A DNA stretch of 64,000 nucleotides, taken from the NCBI GenBank assembly GCA_029582165.1, contig CM055876.1, positions 16,367,001-16,431,000 on the forward strand. Reading direction: 5' to 3'. The translations under genes and the position numbers were made by a program. The notes beneath the pieces are model-generated. The model was not told where the DNA came from and searched no databases. It saw nothing but the letters and a program-made list of their open reading frames with translations. Below are positions 1 to 10,224 of this stretch, in pieces (within the stretch, counting starts at the first letter, position 1; each line of letters begins with the position of its first letter). This DNA is from Portulaca oleracea (lineage: Eukaryota; Streptophyta; Magnoliopsida; Caryophyllales; Portulacaceae).

Positions 1-541
1 CCCCTAGTCATTACATTGACGACCCTAATGATGTTACCCGAAAAGTCAAGGTTGATGTGCCTGAATTTGATGGTCGACATGATCCTAATGTGTTCACTGA
101 CTGGATAGATCGCCTAGAGAGTTATTTTGAATTTTATGGCATGCATGACATTGCTAGAATTCGCTTCACTAAGATGAAATTTGTTGGGTTTGCCATGAAA
201 TATTGGCAAAGTGTGGAGAGAGAGAGATTAACCATTTGAATGAACCCCCCATCACTTTGTGGGAAGAAATGAAAGGTAAGCTGAGAGCGAAGTATCTGCC
301 AACTTTCCATAAACAACAAATGATGAATGACTGGTTAAACCTGAGACAAACCACTAGTGTGTCGGACTACTATTCCCAGTTTGAGGAGATGCAACTTAGG
401 TGTGCCACTAGGGAAGAACCTTGGGTTACTGTGACTAGGTTCATCAACGACCTTAATGATAACCTTAAAGGCGATGTGAATCTCCATCAACCTGACTCTT
501 TAATAGAGGCTTACCAAAAGGCTTTAGAAGCTACCCTATAG
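1..541 (+). pseudogene. gypsy gag (capsid) remnant
   Basis: The capsid domain is visible as PEFDGRHDPNVFTDWIDRLE near 57-120, then YWQSV, then a frame change near 215-240 after which ITLWEEMKGKLRAKYLP and a Y-rich SDYYSQFEEM segment follow in another frame, ending at a TAG at 539-541. This is the retrotrans_gag fold that packages element RNA in the cytoplasm. The normal product is a longer Gag or Gag-Pol; here at least one frameshift and a stop separate capsid from the knuckle. The 5' end is cut by the window. Confidence 0.85.
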
Positions 542-632
542 GTGGACTTCCCATGCTGGGGAGTCTTATCCCTAAAAGCCTGACACCATTAACAAGCCAT
601 CCTTCCATAGAGGCACCACCCACAAACATCAA

Positions 633-1372
633 TTGCTTAAGCCCAATAGTCGATCCCCTCAACCAACTAATTTAGCTGAGAGTGGTCCATCCTCTTTTCC
701 ATCAACATCACATATTGTGTGTCATAAGTGCCATGCGAAAGGACATCCTGCCTCTCGTTGTCCTACTCGTGCCCTTACCATAGGAGGCCGACCTATTAAT
801 TATATTGGGGTATAGATGAAACTGTCTTTCCTTTGGAGGGAGATACCGATACAGAGAGTGACAGGGAGGAAGAGGACCATTTGACTATTATGCGTTGTCT
901 CCTTACTTCAACCCATCTGGACTTGTGGAAACGAACTGCGATTTTTGAGACTAAGACACAATGTGCTGGTAAGATTCTTCGCGTAGTGATCGATAGTGGT
1001 AGTTCTATGAATGTGATTTCTAAGTCTGCATTGAGACTCCTAGGCCTTCGGACCATACCATGTCCCACTCCTCTCACGGTTGCTTGGGTCAACTAGTCAT
1101 CTTTGTCCGTTTCTGAAAAGTGTGAAGTCCCTCTCCGGCTCGGTGCATATTCTGATACTGTTTGGTGTAATGTCTTGCATATGGATGTTGCTCACATACT
1201 TTTAGGCCGCCCTTGGATTTATGATAAAGATGCAACCAACTTTGGACAGGAAAACATATATGAGTTTAAGCATGAGGGAAAGAAGATAAAGTTAGCTCCT
1301 ATGCGCCCCACAACTCATAATGAGCTTAGAGATCGTAAGGAAAGAGTCACTCAGACTAAGAACAACCCCTAA
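633..1372 (+). pseudogene. gypsy zinc knuckle and aspartic protease remnant
   Basis: A CCHC knuckle reading CHKCHAKGHPASRC (C-X2-C-X4-H-X4-C) lies at about 720-763, for RNA binding. It is followed, in other frames, by a retropepsin: VIDSGSSMNVISKSAL at about 985-1032 holds the catalytic DSG triad, and HILLGRPWIYD at 1192-1224 is the conserved C-terminal half. The protease would cut the Gag-Pol polyprotein. Stops at about 815, 1096 and 1372 break it. The active-site triad itself is intact. Confidence 0.85.
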
Positions 1373-1374
1373 GA

Positions 1375-2080
1375 TTGCAGTTTCTAAGTGGATACAATGA
1401 TGTTGAAGTTGTGCATGATGTTGTTCCTAGAATTCCTCTTGATATAGTTTCATTGCCTATTGATTCTTGGCATGCTGAATTTTGCACTAAACACATTGAT
1501 GATTTGCATGCCGATGCTCAACAGAAAAGTGTACTGAGTAGTGACAATTATAAACTTGCTGCTAATGTGCTTCGTGGGAAGTTAGACGTTAACGGAGTTG
1601 ATTGTGTGATCATCCAAAGCTGTCCTGAACAATTTCCAAAATATTCTTTTCAATTGCATTTTGCTCGATCCTTTTGGATTGCAAATCACTTTGGATCCAA
1701 TAATTACTTACTTGACTTCCCTCCTGATTTATCTGTTAATCCTATCTTCACTTATGAGGATTTGACATTTTGCTGAGGTACTTTTGCACCTTCCCAGTTG
1801 TTTGCGTAGTTTTGCATGCGAGTTTGTGACTTCTTCCGCTTCGGTACCCATACTACCGCTTGTTGAGCTCAGTGCCGTCATGATCTCTACTATGGATATT
1901 GGCGCCCCTCTTGCCAATAAGATTGTTCACATTGTTAGGGGTTTTCCACGCTTCTTGGTTTGTTGGACCGGTCGCCCACCCGATGATTCTGGGTTCCAGC
2001 TAAAGCTGGATGTTGTGCTCTTGATTCCGTGGGCTACGTTTCGTTACGCAAACGCTCCGGAGGAACATTTCTTTCAAGTC
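1375..2080 (+). pseudogene. gypsy integrase C-terminal tail and chromodomain relic
   Basis: The frame at 1375-1776 matches the end of integrase: SSDNYKLAAN, then GSNNYLLDFPPDLSVNPIF, which aligns with the intact-looking tail of the second copy (VYLLDLPPELSISPIF, near 4340-4390). The next frame holds FPRFLVCWTGRPPDDSGF (about 1942-2000), a decayed chromodomain; its counterpart in the other copy is RYLVHWKGHPSFDN. Chromodomains of chromoviruses are thought to direct integration to particular chromatin. There is no integrase catalytic core in front of it. Confidence 0.75.
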
Positions 2081-2088
2081 GGGGAGAA

Positions 2089-2441
2089 TGATAGACATAC
2101 ATATTAATATATTTAGGAATAATAATTAGATATTTTAGTTTCCTATTCTTGTTAGGAATATTATAGTTTCCTAGTTTGATTAGGAATATAACTCTAGTTT
2201 CCTATTTCTATTAGGTGTAGTATTAGGCAGGTTATTTACCTATAAATAAGGGTTTTGCTAGCCTTTATGAAACACATTACATTGATATTGAATATTGAAT
2301 ATATGAGTTCTTACTGATTATGCACGAGGATGCTAATCTTTTCCTGAATTCAACACGGGGATGTTGAATTCTTCTCTTGAATTCAACACGGGGATGTTGA
2401 ATTCTTATCTTTAGCTTTTATTTATTTCCCGTTCTCTATCA
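2089..2441 (+). repeat. LTR of the 5'-most gypsy element (3' LTR)
   Basis: It starts TGATAGACATAC directly after a purine tract (GTCGGGGAGAA) that would be the polypurine tract, and ends ...TTCTCTATCA. A TATA box (TATAAATA) is at 2241-2248. The whole segment aligns with 4660-5061 (shared TTAGGCAGGTT/TCAGGCAGGTT, TAGCCTTTATGA, ATTCAACACGGGGATG). It contains a short internal direct repeat around TTCAACACGGGGATGTTGAATTC at about 2350-2405. Ends are TG...CA. Confidence 0.75.
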
Positions 2442-2521
2442 GGTCTTCTATCATGATGCTGGGGAGTGGGGTTGTGAGGAGGCTCCTTCCTCTTTCCTCC
2501 GTGACGATCTATGTAAGTTTC

Positions 2522-3006
2522 CTACTCGTGGGCCACTCGCTCGACGTTGATGGCTACGTTGTGCCTTTTCTGGTAGGAGGTGAAGATTTGGACTAACACG
2601 TGATCTTTATACTTGAAATTTAGTCCGTTCTCAAACCGGTTCATCTTAAGCTCCTCGTTCGTCGCGTATATCGGTGCAAAGGGGGAATGTTCCACGAATT
2701 TCGAAGCATATTGCAACACGCACATATTCCCCTGGCGCAGATTTAAGAATTCCCTCTCCTTAGCTTTTCTGGAGGGATATGGGTAGAACCGATTCTTGAG
2801 CATCTCCTTGAAAATTTCCCATTCAAAGCTGGGCTCATGTTGCATTTCCTTGATGGTAGCCCACCACAGATGACCTCTCCCTTGAGGTAGAAGCTAGCAT
2901 ATACCACCGACAGTCCATTTTTGCGCTGGAGTACATCGAAGTGCTTCTCCATGTCGCATACCAACTCCTCAAAGATCTTGGGGTCAGCTACCCCAATGTA
3001 GGTGGG
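2522..3006 (-). pseudogene. gag fragment of another gypsy family, antisense
   Basis: Read on the minus strand from about 3006: PTYIGVADPKIFEELV, DMEKHFDVLQ, then after a frame change HLWW, FEWEIFKEMLKNRFYP, LNLRQGNMCVLQYASKF and ATNEELKMNRFENGL. This is a retrotrans_gag capsid domain of the longer Tekay/Del-like style, clearly different from the gag at 1-541 and 5128-5361. It is in two frames and has no start, knuckle or pol nearby. It is a lone fragment between two copies of the + strand family. Confidence 0.8.
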
Positions 3007-3128
3007 TGGGTGTGATGTAGATCAACCTACATCCACAACCCTGATCCAGGCTTGTTACTTGGTTGTTGACTCAACCCAAGATATTCCAAGCAGATCACAC
3101 AACAAGCCAGTACACTCAGACAGTTCAA
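3007..3128. other. short spacer, origin unclear
   Basis: Nothing coding is visible. The piece starts TGATGTAGATCAACC at about 3010, which resembles the left edge (TGATGTATGT) of the minus-strand LTRs at 5396 and 37886, so it may be an LTR scrap. The similarity is short. Confidence 0.3.
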
Positions 3129-3170
3129 GGGGAGGTTCTGTAACCTCAATTCGGCTCAATTGAGGTCCTT

Positions 3171-3497
3171 ATGGAGGGAGAGCCCTATTACACTTTTGTG
3201 CTTAAATGGGTCAAGTTTCTTCAAGATTACTCTTTTGTGCTTAAACACCGTTTTGGTGTTGAGAATGTGGTTGCTGATGCCCTGAGTCGAGTGAGCCTTC
3301 TTTTACTTAGAATGACCTCTAGAGTGACCGACTTTGATAGGCTGAAAGAACAATATCCTTTATGCCCATACTTTTCTAAGACTTATGCTGAGGTTTCCAA
3401 TGGTAATCGTCGTAATTTTGTTGATTATATGATTGTTGATGCTTGTTCTATAGGTCCAAGTTGTCTGTCCCTAGTACCTCTGTACGGGGGTTCCTGA
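3171..3497 (+). pseudogene. gypsy RNase H C-terminus and integrase start, remnant
   Basis: KWVKFLQDYSFVLKHRFG and VVADALSRV are the typical last segment of gypsy RNase H, with the final catalytic Asp in ADALSR. The frame then continues as the linker between RNase H and integrase and ends at a stop near 3497. A short duplication (CTTTTGTGCTTAAA at about 3192 and 3230) sits just inside the truncation point. Confidence 0.8.
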
Positions 3498-3499
3498 TA

Positions 3500-4660
3500 T
3501 GAGAACTACATGATGGAGGCCTGGCTGGTCATCTCGATGAGAACTTCCCTTGTTGATAACCGCTTCTTTTGGCCTTCATTATGCAAGGATGTGGCCCGTG
3601 TTGTGTCTTAATGTCGCACTTGTCAACTTGCAAAGGCTAGGAAGCAAAACACTGGCTTATACACACTTACCTGTTCCACACACTCTATGACATGACCTTA
3701 GCATGGACTTTGTCTTAGGGATTCCCTGCATTGCTAGAGGTAATGATTGCATACCTGTTGTGGTGGATAGGTTTTCTAAGATGTCACATTTCAAACCTTG
3801 TACTAAAACTGCAGATGCATCACATGTTGCTAGACGATTCTTTAGGGAAATTGTGCGTCTCCATGGTCTGCTGTCTTCTATTGTGTTTGATAGGGATGTA
3901 AAATTTGTGAGTCATTTTTGGCGAACTTTGTGGAAATTGTTTGATACTTACTTGAAATTTTTTCAGCTGCTTTTCATCTGCAAACTGATGGCCAGACTGA
4001 GGTTGTTAACCGGAGTCTAGGTAACCTTCTTAGGTGTCTTGTAGAGGAAAAATCTAGCACTTGGGATTTCGTGTTACCTTCTGCTGAATTTGCTTATAAC
4101 AACTCTGTGAATAAGTCCACGAGTAGGAGTCCTTTTGAAGTGGTCCATTGGGTTGCTCCTTGTCTTCCTCTTGATTTACTGCCGTTGACCCTCGGTCGGT
4201 TGAAAAACATTGGAGTTTAAGGAAGGTGATTATGTGATGGTCCGGATTCATCCTAAACGATTTCCTAAAAACTCTTTAAAAAAGCTCTTTGCTAGAGCTT
4301 CTGGTCCTTATTGCATTTTAAAACGTCTTGGTTCTAATGTTTACTTGCTTGACTTACCTCCTGAATTGTCGATTAGTCCTATCTTCAATGTTGAGGATTT
4401 GACACATTACATAGGTAGTTTTGAACCTTCTACATTTTGTGATACCCTTGTCTGTTGATGAGGTTGAAGCCATTCTTGATGATGAGGCTATTAGTATAGC
4501 TTCTGGTGGCTTTCAACGTTACCTGGTTCATTGGAAAGGTCACCCTTCTTTTGATAATTTGGGTTCCTGAATATGATCTCCGTTGTGTTGCACCTAAGCT
4601 GTTGGAGGAGTATTTACAAGTAAACTCTCCGAAGGCGAGTTTTTCCAGCCAGGGAGAAAT
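3500..4660 (+). pseudogene. gypsy integrase and chromodomain, frameshifted
   Basis: Segments in changing frames give the HHCC zinc region (GGLAGHLDEN, CRTCQLAKARKQN near 3510-3650), the catalytic core (SMDFVLGIP with the first Asp at about 3702; [14 protein letters not shown] with the second Asp at about 3888; a TDGQTEVVN segment with the Glu near 3990-4010 in another frame), the GPF/Y tail (LKRLGSNVYLLDLPPELS) and a chromodomain (RYLVHWKGHPSFDNLG near 4519-4566). Stop codons interrupt at 3610, 4020 and in the chromodomain at 4567. The catalytic Asp and Glu residues still read correctly, but no frame joins them. Confidence 0.85.
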
Positions 4661-5127
4661 GATGGAGGGCTGAAGACTTATTTTAGGAAGAAGTTTAGAA
4701 ATAATAATTATTAGATATTTATATGTTTGAGTTTCCTATTCATATTAGGGATATATAATTAGATAATTTATATGTTTTAGTTTCCTATTCGTATCAGGAA
4801 TATTATAGTTTCCTAAGTTAGGAATATTATTCTAGTTTCCTATTTGTATTAGGTTTTGTATCAGGCAGGTTGTTTACCTATAAATATGGGTTTTGCTAGC
4901 CTTTATGAGACAGACTACATTGAATATTGAATACAATTATTACTGGTTTAAGCATAGGGATGTTATTCTTTCCTGAATCCAACATGGGGATGCTGAATTC
5001 TTCTTTTGCATTCAACTAAGAGATGTTGAATTCTTTTCTCTAGCTTTCTAGTTCTCTATCACCTCCTGCATTCAACTAAGGGATGTTGAATTCTTTTCTC
5101 TAGCTTTCTAGTTCTCTATCACCTCCT
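4660..5127 (+). repeat. 3' LTR of the second gypsy copy, with 60-bp tandem duplication at its end
   Basis: It begins TGATGGAGGGC after the purine tract CCAGGGAGAAA and carries TATAAATA at 4879-4886. The first LTR end would be ...TCTCTATCA at 5061. A block of 60 bp then repeats: GCATTCAACTAAG occurs at 5008 and again at 5068, with one difference (AGATG/GGATG), so 5008-5067 and 5068-5127 are tandem copies. The LTR aligns with 2089-2441. Confidence 0.75.
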
Positions 5128-5361
5128 CCTAGAGCTACTTTGCAATTCCTCTTCATCAGCAAAAGGGTTGCTGGAAGAAGAAACCTCCTCATCATACTCA
5201 GTCTCATCCTTCATACTACTCTTCTTCAGATACAAGTAGTGTTTTAGCTGATCATTCAGGTATTTGACCCGTTTCTCCAACTCAGCTTTCTCCCTCAAAG
5301 CCTGTTTTGCCACTTCTTCAGTTATCCTACTGCTCGACATGTCTCTTGTAGCAAGAAGCAC
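5128..5361 (-). pseudogene. gag N-terminus of a minus-strand gypsy element
   Basis: The minus-strand frame starting at 5361 reads MLLATRDMSSSRITEE, then a heptad-rich coiled coil (KAELEKRVKYLNDQLKHYLY) and an acidic Ser-rich linker (EEVSSSSNPFADEEEL). The same architecture, coiled coil plus acidic linker, opens the gag of the complete gypsy at 18637. The frame is lost at the LTR junction near 5127, so the capsid domain is missing. The ATG actually used may be the one at about 5340 (MSSSRITEE). Confidence 0.7.
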
Positions 5362-5380
5362 CTCCCAAGAGTGTCACTGA

Positions 5381-5393
5381 GCTCTGATACCAA
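5381..5393 (-). promoter_or_regulatory. primer-binding site, initiator tRNA-Met type
   Basis: On the minus strand this reads TTGGTATCAGAGC, the complement of the 3' end of plant initiator tRNA-Met. It lies between the LTR edge at 5396 and the gag start, as expected for minus-strand DNA priming. Confidence 0.85.
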
Positions 5394-5395
5394 GA

Positions 5396-6070
5396 TGATG
5401 TATGTGCAACTCAAGGAATCAGAGTGCAAAGAGCTGCACAACACCAATACACACACAACCACCAAATTGAACCTTCACTAAGCTGGCCTTGGATGCAAAG
5501 TCAGCATAAAGGAAAGAAAAACAAAGATAGAACTTGTGCCTTAAGTTGATACATACATACCTCACCACAGCTTGAAAACACAAGGGCTAGACTCAACTCA
5601 CACTCAAGGATACAGACCACACCACCTCAAGCATGAACCGAACTCTACCTATCACCACTAAGCTTGCCATAGCTTAGATACAGACAAGTAGAATTTCTGA
5701 GAGTTGTTAGAGCACTCACAAACAAGAGAGAAGCAACAAAGTTCCACCTATTTTATAACACTCGAATAATGAAATGGTTGGCAGAAGTTACTGCCTAAAT
5801 ATACCAAGCTAGCAAGCAGCCAGCTAGCTGAAATGAGCTAATGAGGCTTCTTAAGTGTGAAGAACCTCTAATCAGCATAGATTACATATAATTACACATA
5901 AGTGAGCTGCTTAAACATAATTACATTTATAATTACATCATTTAGAACAAAAGAGACCCAACTAAAGCTAAGTTGCCTGGTTGTTTTTCATTGATCCAGC
6001 AAGCTACTTCCATGCATTTTACCTTGCTTGCTGTGATTTACTTGAGCTAAATAACCCTAGCACCTCCTGA
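5396..6070 (-). repeat. 5' LTR of the minus-strand gypsy element
   Basis: The edge next to the primer site is TGATGTATGTGC on the + strand (ACATACATCA on the minus). A minus-strand TATA box (TTATAAAATAGG) is at about 5746-5757. The sequence is related to the LTR at 37886-38971: both share TGATGTATGT at the edge, AGCATAAAGGAAAGAAAAAC and AACCTCTAATC segments. I cannot fix the far edge; it may extend beyond 6070. Confidence 0.65.
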
Positions 6071-7609
6071 GTGTTGGTTGTAACAAGTAGTTACTGAGGT
6101 AACTCGATCAAAGTGGAAAATGACCAAGGAAACCCCAAAGGTTGTTGAAATGCTCTTTGCTGCTTCACTGCATTTCGCCATTGCTGACTGAACTTGCTGG
6201 GGTTGCAGAAGATGCAAGGGGATTGTACTTCATGACCATAGATGCTACGAAGACTAAGAAACGCAAGGATGCTAGTAGAAACCCTTAAGGTACCCCATAC
6301 AACTTGCACGAGCCTCGGGAACCCTGCCTGTTAGATTGGGGTTCTGCAAAAACTCAGTTCATGAAACTGAGTGTTGTTGTCAAGGCCAAGTTGCTCCTTC
6401 ATGGCGAAACCTATGGGAATCAAACACCATATATACAGACCTTCAAAACTCCTAAGGGCCTTTCCTCCAAAAGTGCATCGAAGTAGCTGAATGGAGGTCA
6501 CAAAACCCCTTGTGCCACTGCCTGATTGTCCTAGCAGATTGAATGGAGGTTGAGGGTTCAAAAGTTGGTATGGAAAGGAGGGAGTAGTATAGAAGAGGAA
6601 ATTGGTGAATTATATGAGTGATGACAACCCCAGATTGCGCTTCACCTAAAAGAAGAAAAAGTGAGCATTCGCAAAGTAACACCACAATTCCACATTGAGG
6701 TTACCTCACACTAGGCCTCAGGTAGAAAAGTTGAAAGTTGCAAATGTGAAAAACTCCTACTTATGGTAAATCTCCACAAAGGTGTACTCAGGGTTGTACA
6801 TCCTTTTGTATGTTGTGTTGAGCCAAATTCAATCTAAGTGCAATGTGATTATGTTGTCCAAGTTTTTCATCTGTCTCTCTTCGAATGAAAAAAGCTAATG
6901 ATGACGTACGCTGCATCTAGTGACCTCTTCACATTTTGAATCAATTGAACCTTGCTTCCTGCATTCTAGGCCCTAGAAAAGTTGCCCCGTGTCATCTCAT
7001 ATCTCCCCGTTATTTATTTTATCCAACTTTGTATGAGGACATATCCCCCATATCATCCTCGTATATGTAACCATCAACTTTTAGGTTATGCTTTCTTAAT
7101 CATCCAGCAAGAGGCACCATATGGCCAAAGCTTGTCTAACAATCAACGCATGAATCTTCCTTTTGCTTTAGTTCTCTTCCCCTTTTGGTTTAGTTGGGAC
7201 CCTCAACATGTTGAATTCTGAAACCCTCTCCATTTTCGCAGCTTGCCGTAGGCTAGGCAGTTATGCAGTATCATACTGCATTGCTATTTCGCAGGAATTA
7301 GTATTTATATGGGGGATTTTCCCCAGTTTATCATTGTTCTCGTGTTTTTCAGGTCGCCATGGCCTTACATAGCACGCCTAGGCTAATAGTCATTGTCTTC
7401 CGAGAGAACCATATTAATTGAGAGGATTCAACCTTAATGATTTTGCAACAAAATCGATCACCAACCTCTATTAGCGAACAACTTGATACCCTTCTAAATT
7501 ATTTGACGTAATTATAAATTTGATAAGAATGTTGTTATTATAAATTTAGAATGACCATCTAACCCATCCTAAATTAGTTCTCATGCTAGAGATAAATGGA
7601 GGTTTGTAC
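6071..7609. other. non-coding or unassigned stretch
   Basis: Short open frames at 6304-6685 exist on both strands but none resembles a known family, and they overlap each other. I looked here for earlier AUG4 exons and found none. No TSD, TIR or LTR pattern was recognised. The far part of the LTR that starts at 5396 may reach into the first few hundred bases. Confidence 0.4.
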
Positions 7610-8153
7610 CTTTTTGGAGCTTTTGATTTAATAATATGTATTTTGGACGATTGGACATAATAATATGAAGTTTCGAATTGTATTCCAATAATATGTATTT
7701 TCACCATATTGCATTCTAGCAAATATCAAATCCAACTCCATATTTTCATTTTAGAGTCCTTTGAAGTTCTAGTTATTCATAATAGAAAGGTTATGAAGGG
7801 TAGTTGCTAAAAACAACTTTTTCAAATATTTTTGAGAACTCGAGCTATTATTATGATTTGTGTAAGGAATAAAAAGGGATAAGCATAAAAATTGGAAAAA
7901 ATTGTAAAAAATTGGGAAAAGTTTGTAAATTTGTTGAAAATCATGGGGAAGGCCGGATGGGTTGTGCAAAGTTTAGGAGCAAATGCTAGTAAAAAAAAAG
8001 AACCCAATATTTAGGGTATGCACTCAATGAAGTTGGATTTAATATTGCTAGAATGCTATAGGGTGAAAATAAATAATATTAGAATACAATTTTGAAGTTC
8101 ATATTATTATTGTTCAATCACCCAAAGTACGTATTATTAAAATCCAGAAACCC
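7610..8153. mobile_element. long fold-back element with ~120-bp inverted repeats
   Basis: The left arm (about 7610-7745: TTTTGATTTAATAATATGTA, GATTGGACATAATAATATGA, CATTCTAGCAAATATC, AAATCCAACTCCA) returns in inverse order on the right (about 8027-8153: TGAAGTTGGATTTAATATT, GCTAGAATGCTATAGGG, GTTCATATTATTATTG, TACGTATTATTAAAATCC). No coding region is present; the small frames at 7769-8007 lie in the loop. A relative is at 47349-47893. Superfamily unclear. Confidence 0.7.
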
Positions 8154-8159
8154 TTTGTT

Positions 8160-8184
8160 TTTTTTTTTTTGGGGGGGGGGGGGG
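8160..8184. repeat. poly-T/poly-G homopolymer junction
   Basis: A run of about 12 T followed by about 14 G. Length is uncertain in any assembly because such runs are error-prone. Confidence 0.8.
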
Positions 8185-8379
8185 CACGCAAACACCACTA
8201 ATAAGTCACTAACATAATAACAAGCTTGCTATAAGTCATATTTTTGTCTTGTATACGTAAGCATTTCTTTTTACTGTTTTGGCATCGTTACTCATGATCG
8301 AATTATTTCAATTACAAATGTATTTGTGTCTAACTAGTATTCAATGGTCGATGATAGAGCTCCGTACTGTTGTTACCAG

Positions 8380-9387
8380 GTTACGCGTCTTAACGAGTAC
8401 CAAGGCGTTGACCCACACTTTGACTCAATAGCAAAGGAGTACCAAGCTGTTGTGAAGGTTGGTTCCTTGCGCCTGCTTTTTCTTCTTGCAGACAATGTTA
8501 AGTTAACAAACATAAAACATTGCACCTAGGCAAGAGGTGAGCACCTTAGCACCTTAAGCAAACTCCAAAAGCCAGGTGGCTCAATGCACCTCGTGGAATT
8601 TGACTCAAAATTTTGAACTAAATGAAGCTACTTGACTACAATTATAAAACGCCATCCTCTATGCTTTAATGCAATGCTAATTGACTTGCATAATCCACCA
8701 CTTGTTACTTTTAGATTAAGGGTTTTATTTGAACACTGTAAATATGGAAACTGTCATTTCAGTTGATCGTGTGCTAAAGGTTTGGTCGTAAGAGTTATTG
8801 CAGACAATACCATCCTTTGTGTTTTACCAGATTTTCTATATATCAAATAAATATCAACTTTTTAGAAATGTGCCTCGGGTAGTTGTGCCCTTGATGCACG
8901 TCCCTTCATTTCACAGTTCGAGTCTCGTTGTGGCAATTTTTTAAACTAAGCATACAATAACGTCCCTTCATTCCATATTAATTGTCATATTTTTGACTTG
9001 CACGGTCTCCAATATCACTATGATTTTTGATTATTTTTTGCATAATATATTATTAACAATTGTAATATTATACTTTTATGATAGAATTTTTCGCTACGAA
9101 TCTAATGGTGGTAATTTTATATTGCGATTCATTGTACATATTGAGAAATTTGTGGTCAAGATTTTTGAAATTTGATTGCATGATTTCCAAAGATAGACAA
9201 TTATATGGAATAGAGGGAGTAGTACTTTTACTGGTATGGAAACAATGGTTCTAATAAACACACGCTTGGAAGTTCTAATTCAGATACCTAAATGTTTGTG
9301 CAGAAACTAGAAGAATTGCAATGGACCATTCACCAAGTAGAAATGGACTTGGATTTGAAACGTCTGCCAGAGCATCCAAGCTCATAG
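8380..9387 (+). CDS. AUG4: Last two exons of an AUG4-like gene (HAUS augmin-like complex subunit 4)
   Basis: Exon 8380-8457 follows a splice acceptor (TTACCAG) and encodes 26 residues, VTRLNEYQGVDPHFDSIAK onward; it ends at AAG|GTTGGT. Exon 9304-9387 follows TTTGTGCAG, encodes KLEELQWTIHQVEMDL plus an 11-residue tail and ends with TAG. The two exons join in phase 0. This matches the C-terminus I know for plant AUG4, which has TRL.EYQGVDPHFD.IA and QWTIHQVEMDL in the same order. Augmin subunits recruit gamma-tubulin to existing microtubules for branching nucleation in the spindle and phragmoplast. Only about 53 codons of an expected ~420-residue protein are here. No earlier exons appear between 6071 and 8379, so this is either the 3' end of a gene with a giant TE-filled intron, or an isolated fragment. 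Splice sites and frame look intact. Confidence 0.8.
8961..9221. mobile_element. Stowaway-like MITE in the AUG4 intron
   Basis: The left end reads GTCCCTTCATTCCATATTAA and the right end ATATGGAATAGAGGGAGTA, an inverted pair of the well-known plant CTCCCTCYATTCC terminus. Length is about 261 bp, no coding capacity. It lies inside the 846-bp intron (8458-9303), near its acceptor end. Confidence 0.8.
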
Positions 9388-9821
9388 AGTCGCATACCAT
9401 AATCCAGTTGGATGCTAGTCGAAAACTTATATTGTTTTGGACCATGGTAGAAGATAAGGTCTGTTTTGTTGTCACAATATATTGTTAACGGCAAGATTAG
9501 AAGGCTTACAATGTATATGTTTGTCCGCATTCACACCAACCAATGTACTTGAATCAACCGGCGATGATGAAACCTATCTTTTCTGGAAAAAAGAGTTCTC
9601 CTATGTTATGGTGTTTGCTGTTTGGTTGGTAGACAGGGGAAGGGCTCATTTTCAAGGGAAAATCATTTTACCCAGACACGAGGACGTAGCTACATAGGGG
9701 CGGAACATGGTCATGGTCATGGTCATGGTCCCCACTAACTCCTCGCTTATAATCATATACTATATTATGGAATGCATGAAATTGAAGAGTTTTAGTATTG
9801 TTGCTGGAACTACTAGATTTA
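9388..9821 (+). other. probable 3' flank/UTR of the AUG4-like gene
   Basis: No recognised coding sequence. It follows the stop codon at 9385-9387 directly. The short + strand frame at 9482-9697 has no family resemblance. A triple GGTCAT repeat (ATGGTCATGGTCATGGTC) is at 9708-9729. Confidence 0.4.
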
Positions 9822-10224
9822 GGCCATGTTCTTTTATGCGGTGTGTTACTGACGCGGTATGGTGTGGTGAAATTATGGCGGGTATGGTCAAATTGTGGTG
9901 GGTTATTGGTAAATTGTGGTGGGTTTTTTTTGTAAATATATACAAATATTGTATTGGTAATTGTGAAAAAGTAATTGGAAAAAGTGAGTTACAATATTGT
10001 ATTGTTTTGGATGATTAAAAAATGGTTGAAAAAGTATTGTATTGGAAAAAGTGAGTTGAAAAAGTATTAATTGAAAATTTATATTAAAAATATATAATAA
10101 ATTTGAAAAAGTAATCTGTGGTGGGGTATGGTGAATTGTGGTGAAATGGTATATTGTGGTGGGTTGTGGCAAAGTGTGGTAGGCTGTGGCACCGCAAATT
10201 GTCAGCCGCATAAAAGAATAGGGC
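9822..10224. mobile_element. Tourist/Harbinger-like MITE, GTTCTTTTATGCGG family
   Basis: Termini GGCCATGTTCTTTTATGCGG and CCGCATAAAAGAATAGGGC are inverted copies. The flanks carry TTTA on both sides (9818-9821 and 10225-10228), compatible with the TTA target site of PIF/Harbinger elements. The interior is rich in GTGGTG motifs (GGTGTGGTGAAATTATGG and similar). Related copies are at 43874-44088 (broken) and 55955-56226. Confidence 0.75.

Larger units (their letters stand above)
1..2441 (+). mobile_element. Ty3/gypsy chromovirus, internally deleted, with 3' LTR
   Basis: In order along the + strand lie gag, a CCHC zinc knuckle, an aspartic protease, an integrase tail, a chromodomain relic and an LTR. 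The reverse transcriptase, RNase H and integrase core that should lie between protease and integrase tail are absent, so roughly 3 kb is deleted near 1372. The 5' LTR is outside the window. The presence of a chromodomain after the integrase puts it in the chromovirus branch; the Reina-like clade is a guess from protein style. The copy at 3129-5127 is from the same family. All reading frames are broken, so the element is dead. Confidence 0.85.
3129..5127 (+). mobile_element. second copy of the chromodomain gypsy family, 5'-truncated
   Basis: It contains the end of RNase H, most of integrase, a chromodomain and a 3' LTR, all on the + strand. Everything upstream of the RNase H C-terminus (gag, protease, reverse transcriptase) is missing. 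The join with unrelated sequence is between about 3129 and 3171. The element has several frameshifts. Its LTR and integrase tail match the first copy at 1-2441, so both come from one family. Confidence 0.85.

Noticed and set aside
6304..6685. Overlapping 60-77-codon frames as a possible host gene
   Set aside because: They overlap on both strands, resemble no known family and show no convincing splice sites.
8344..8379. ATG at 8344 as the start of the AUG4-like protein
   Set aside because: The family match begins exactly after the acceptor TTACCAG at 8379, and the residues before it do not fit AUG4, so they are intron.
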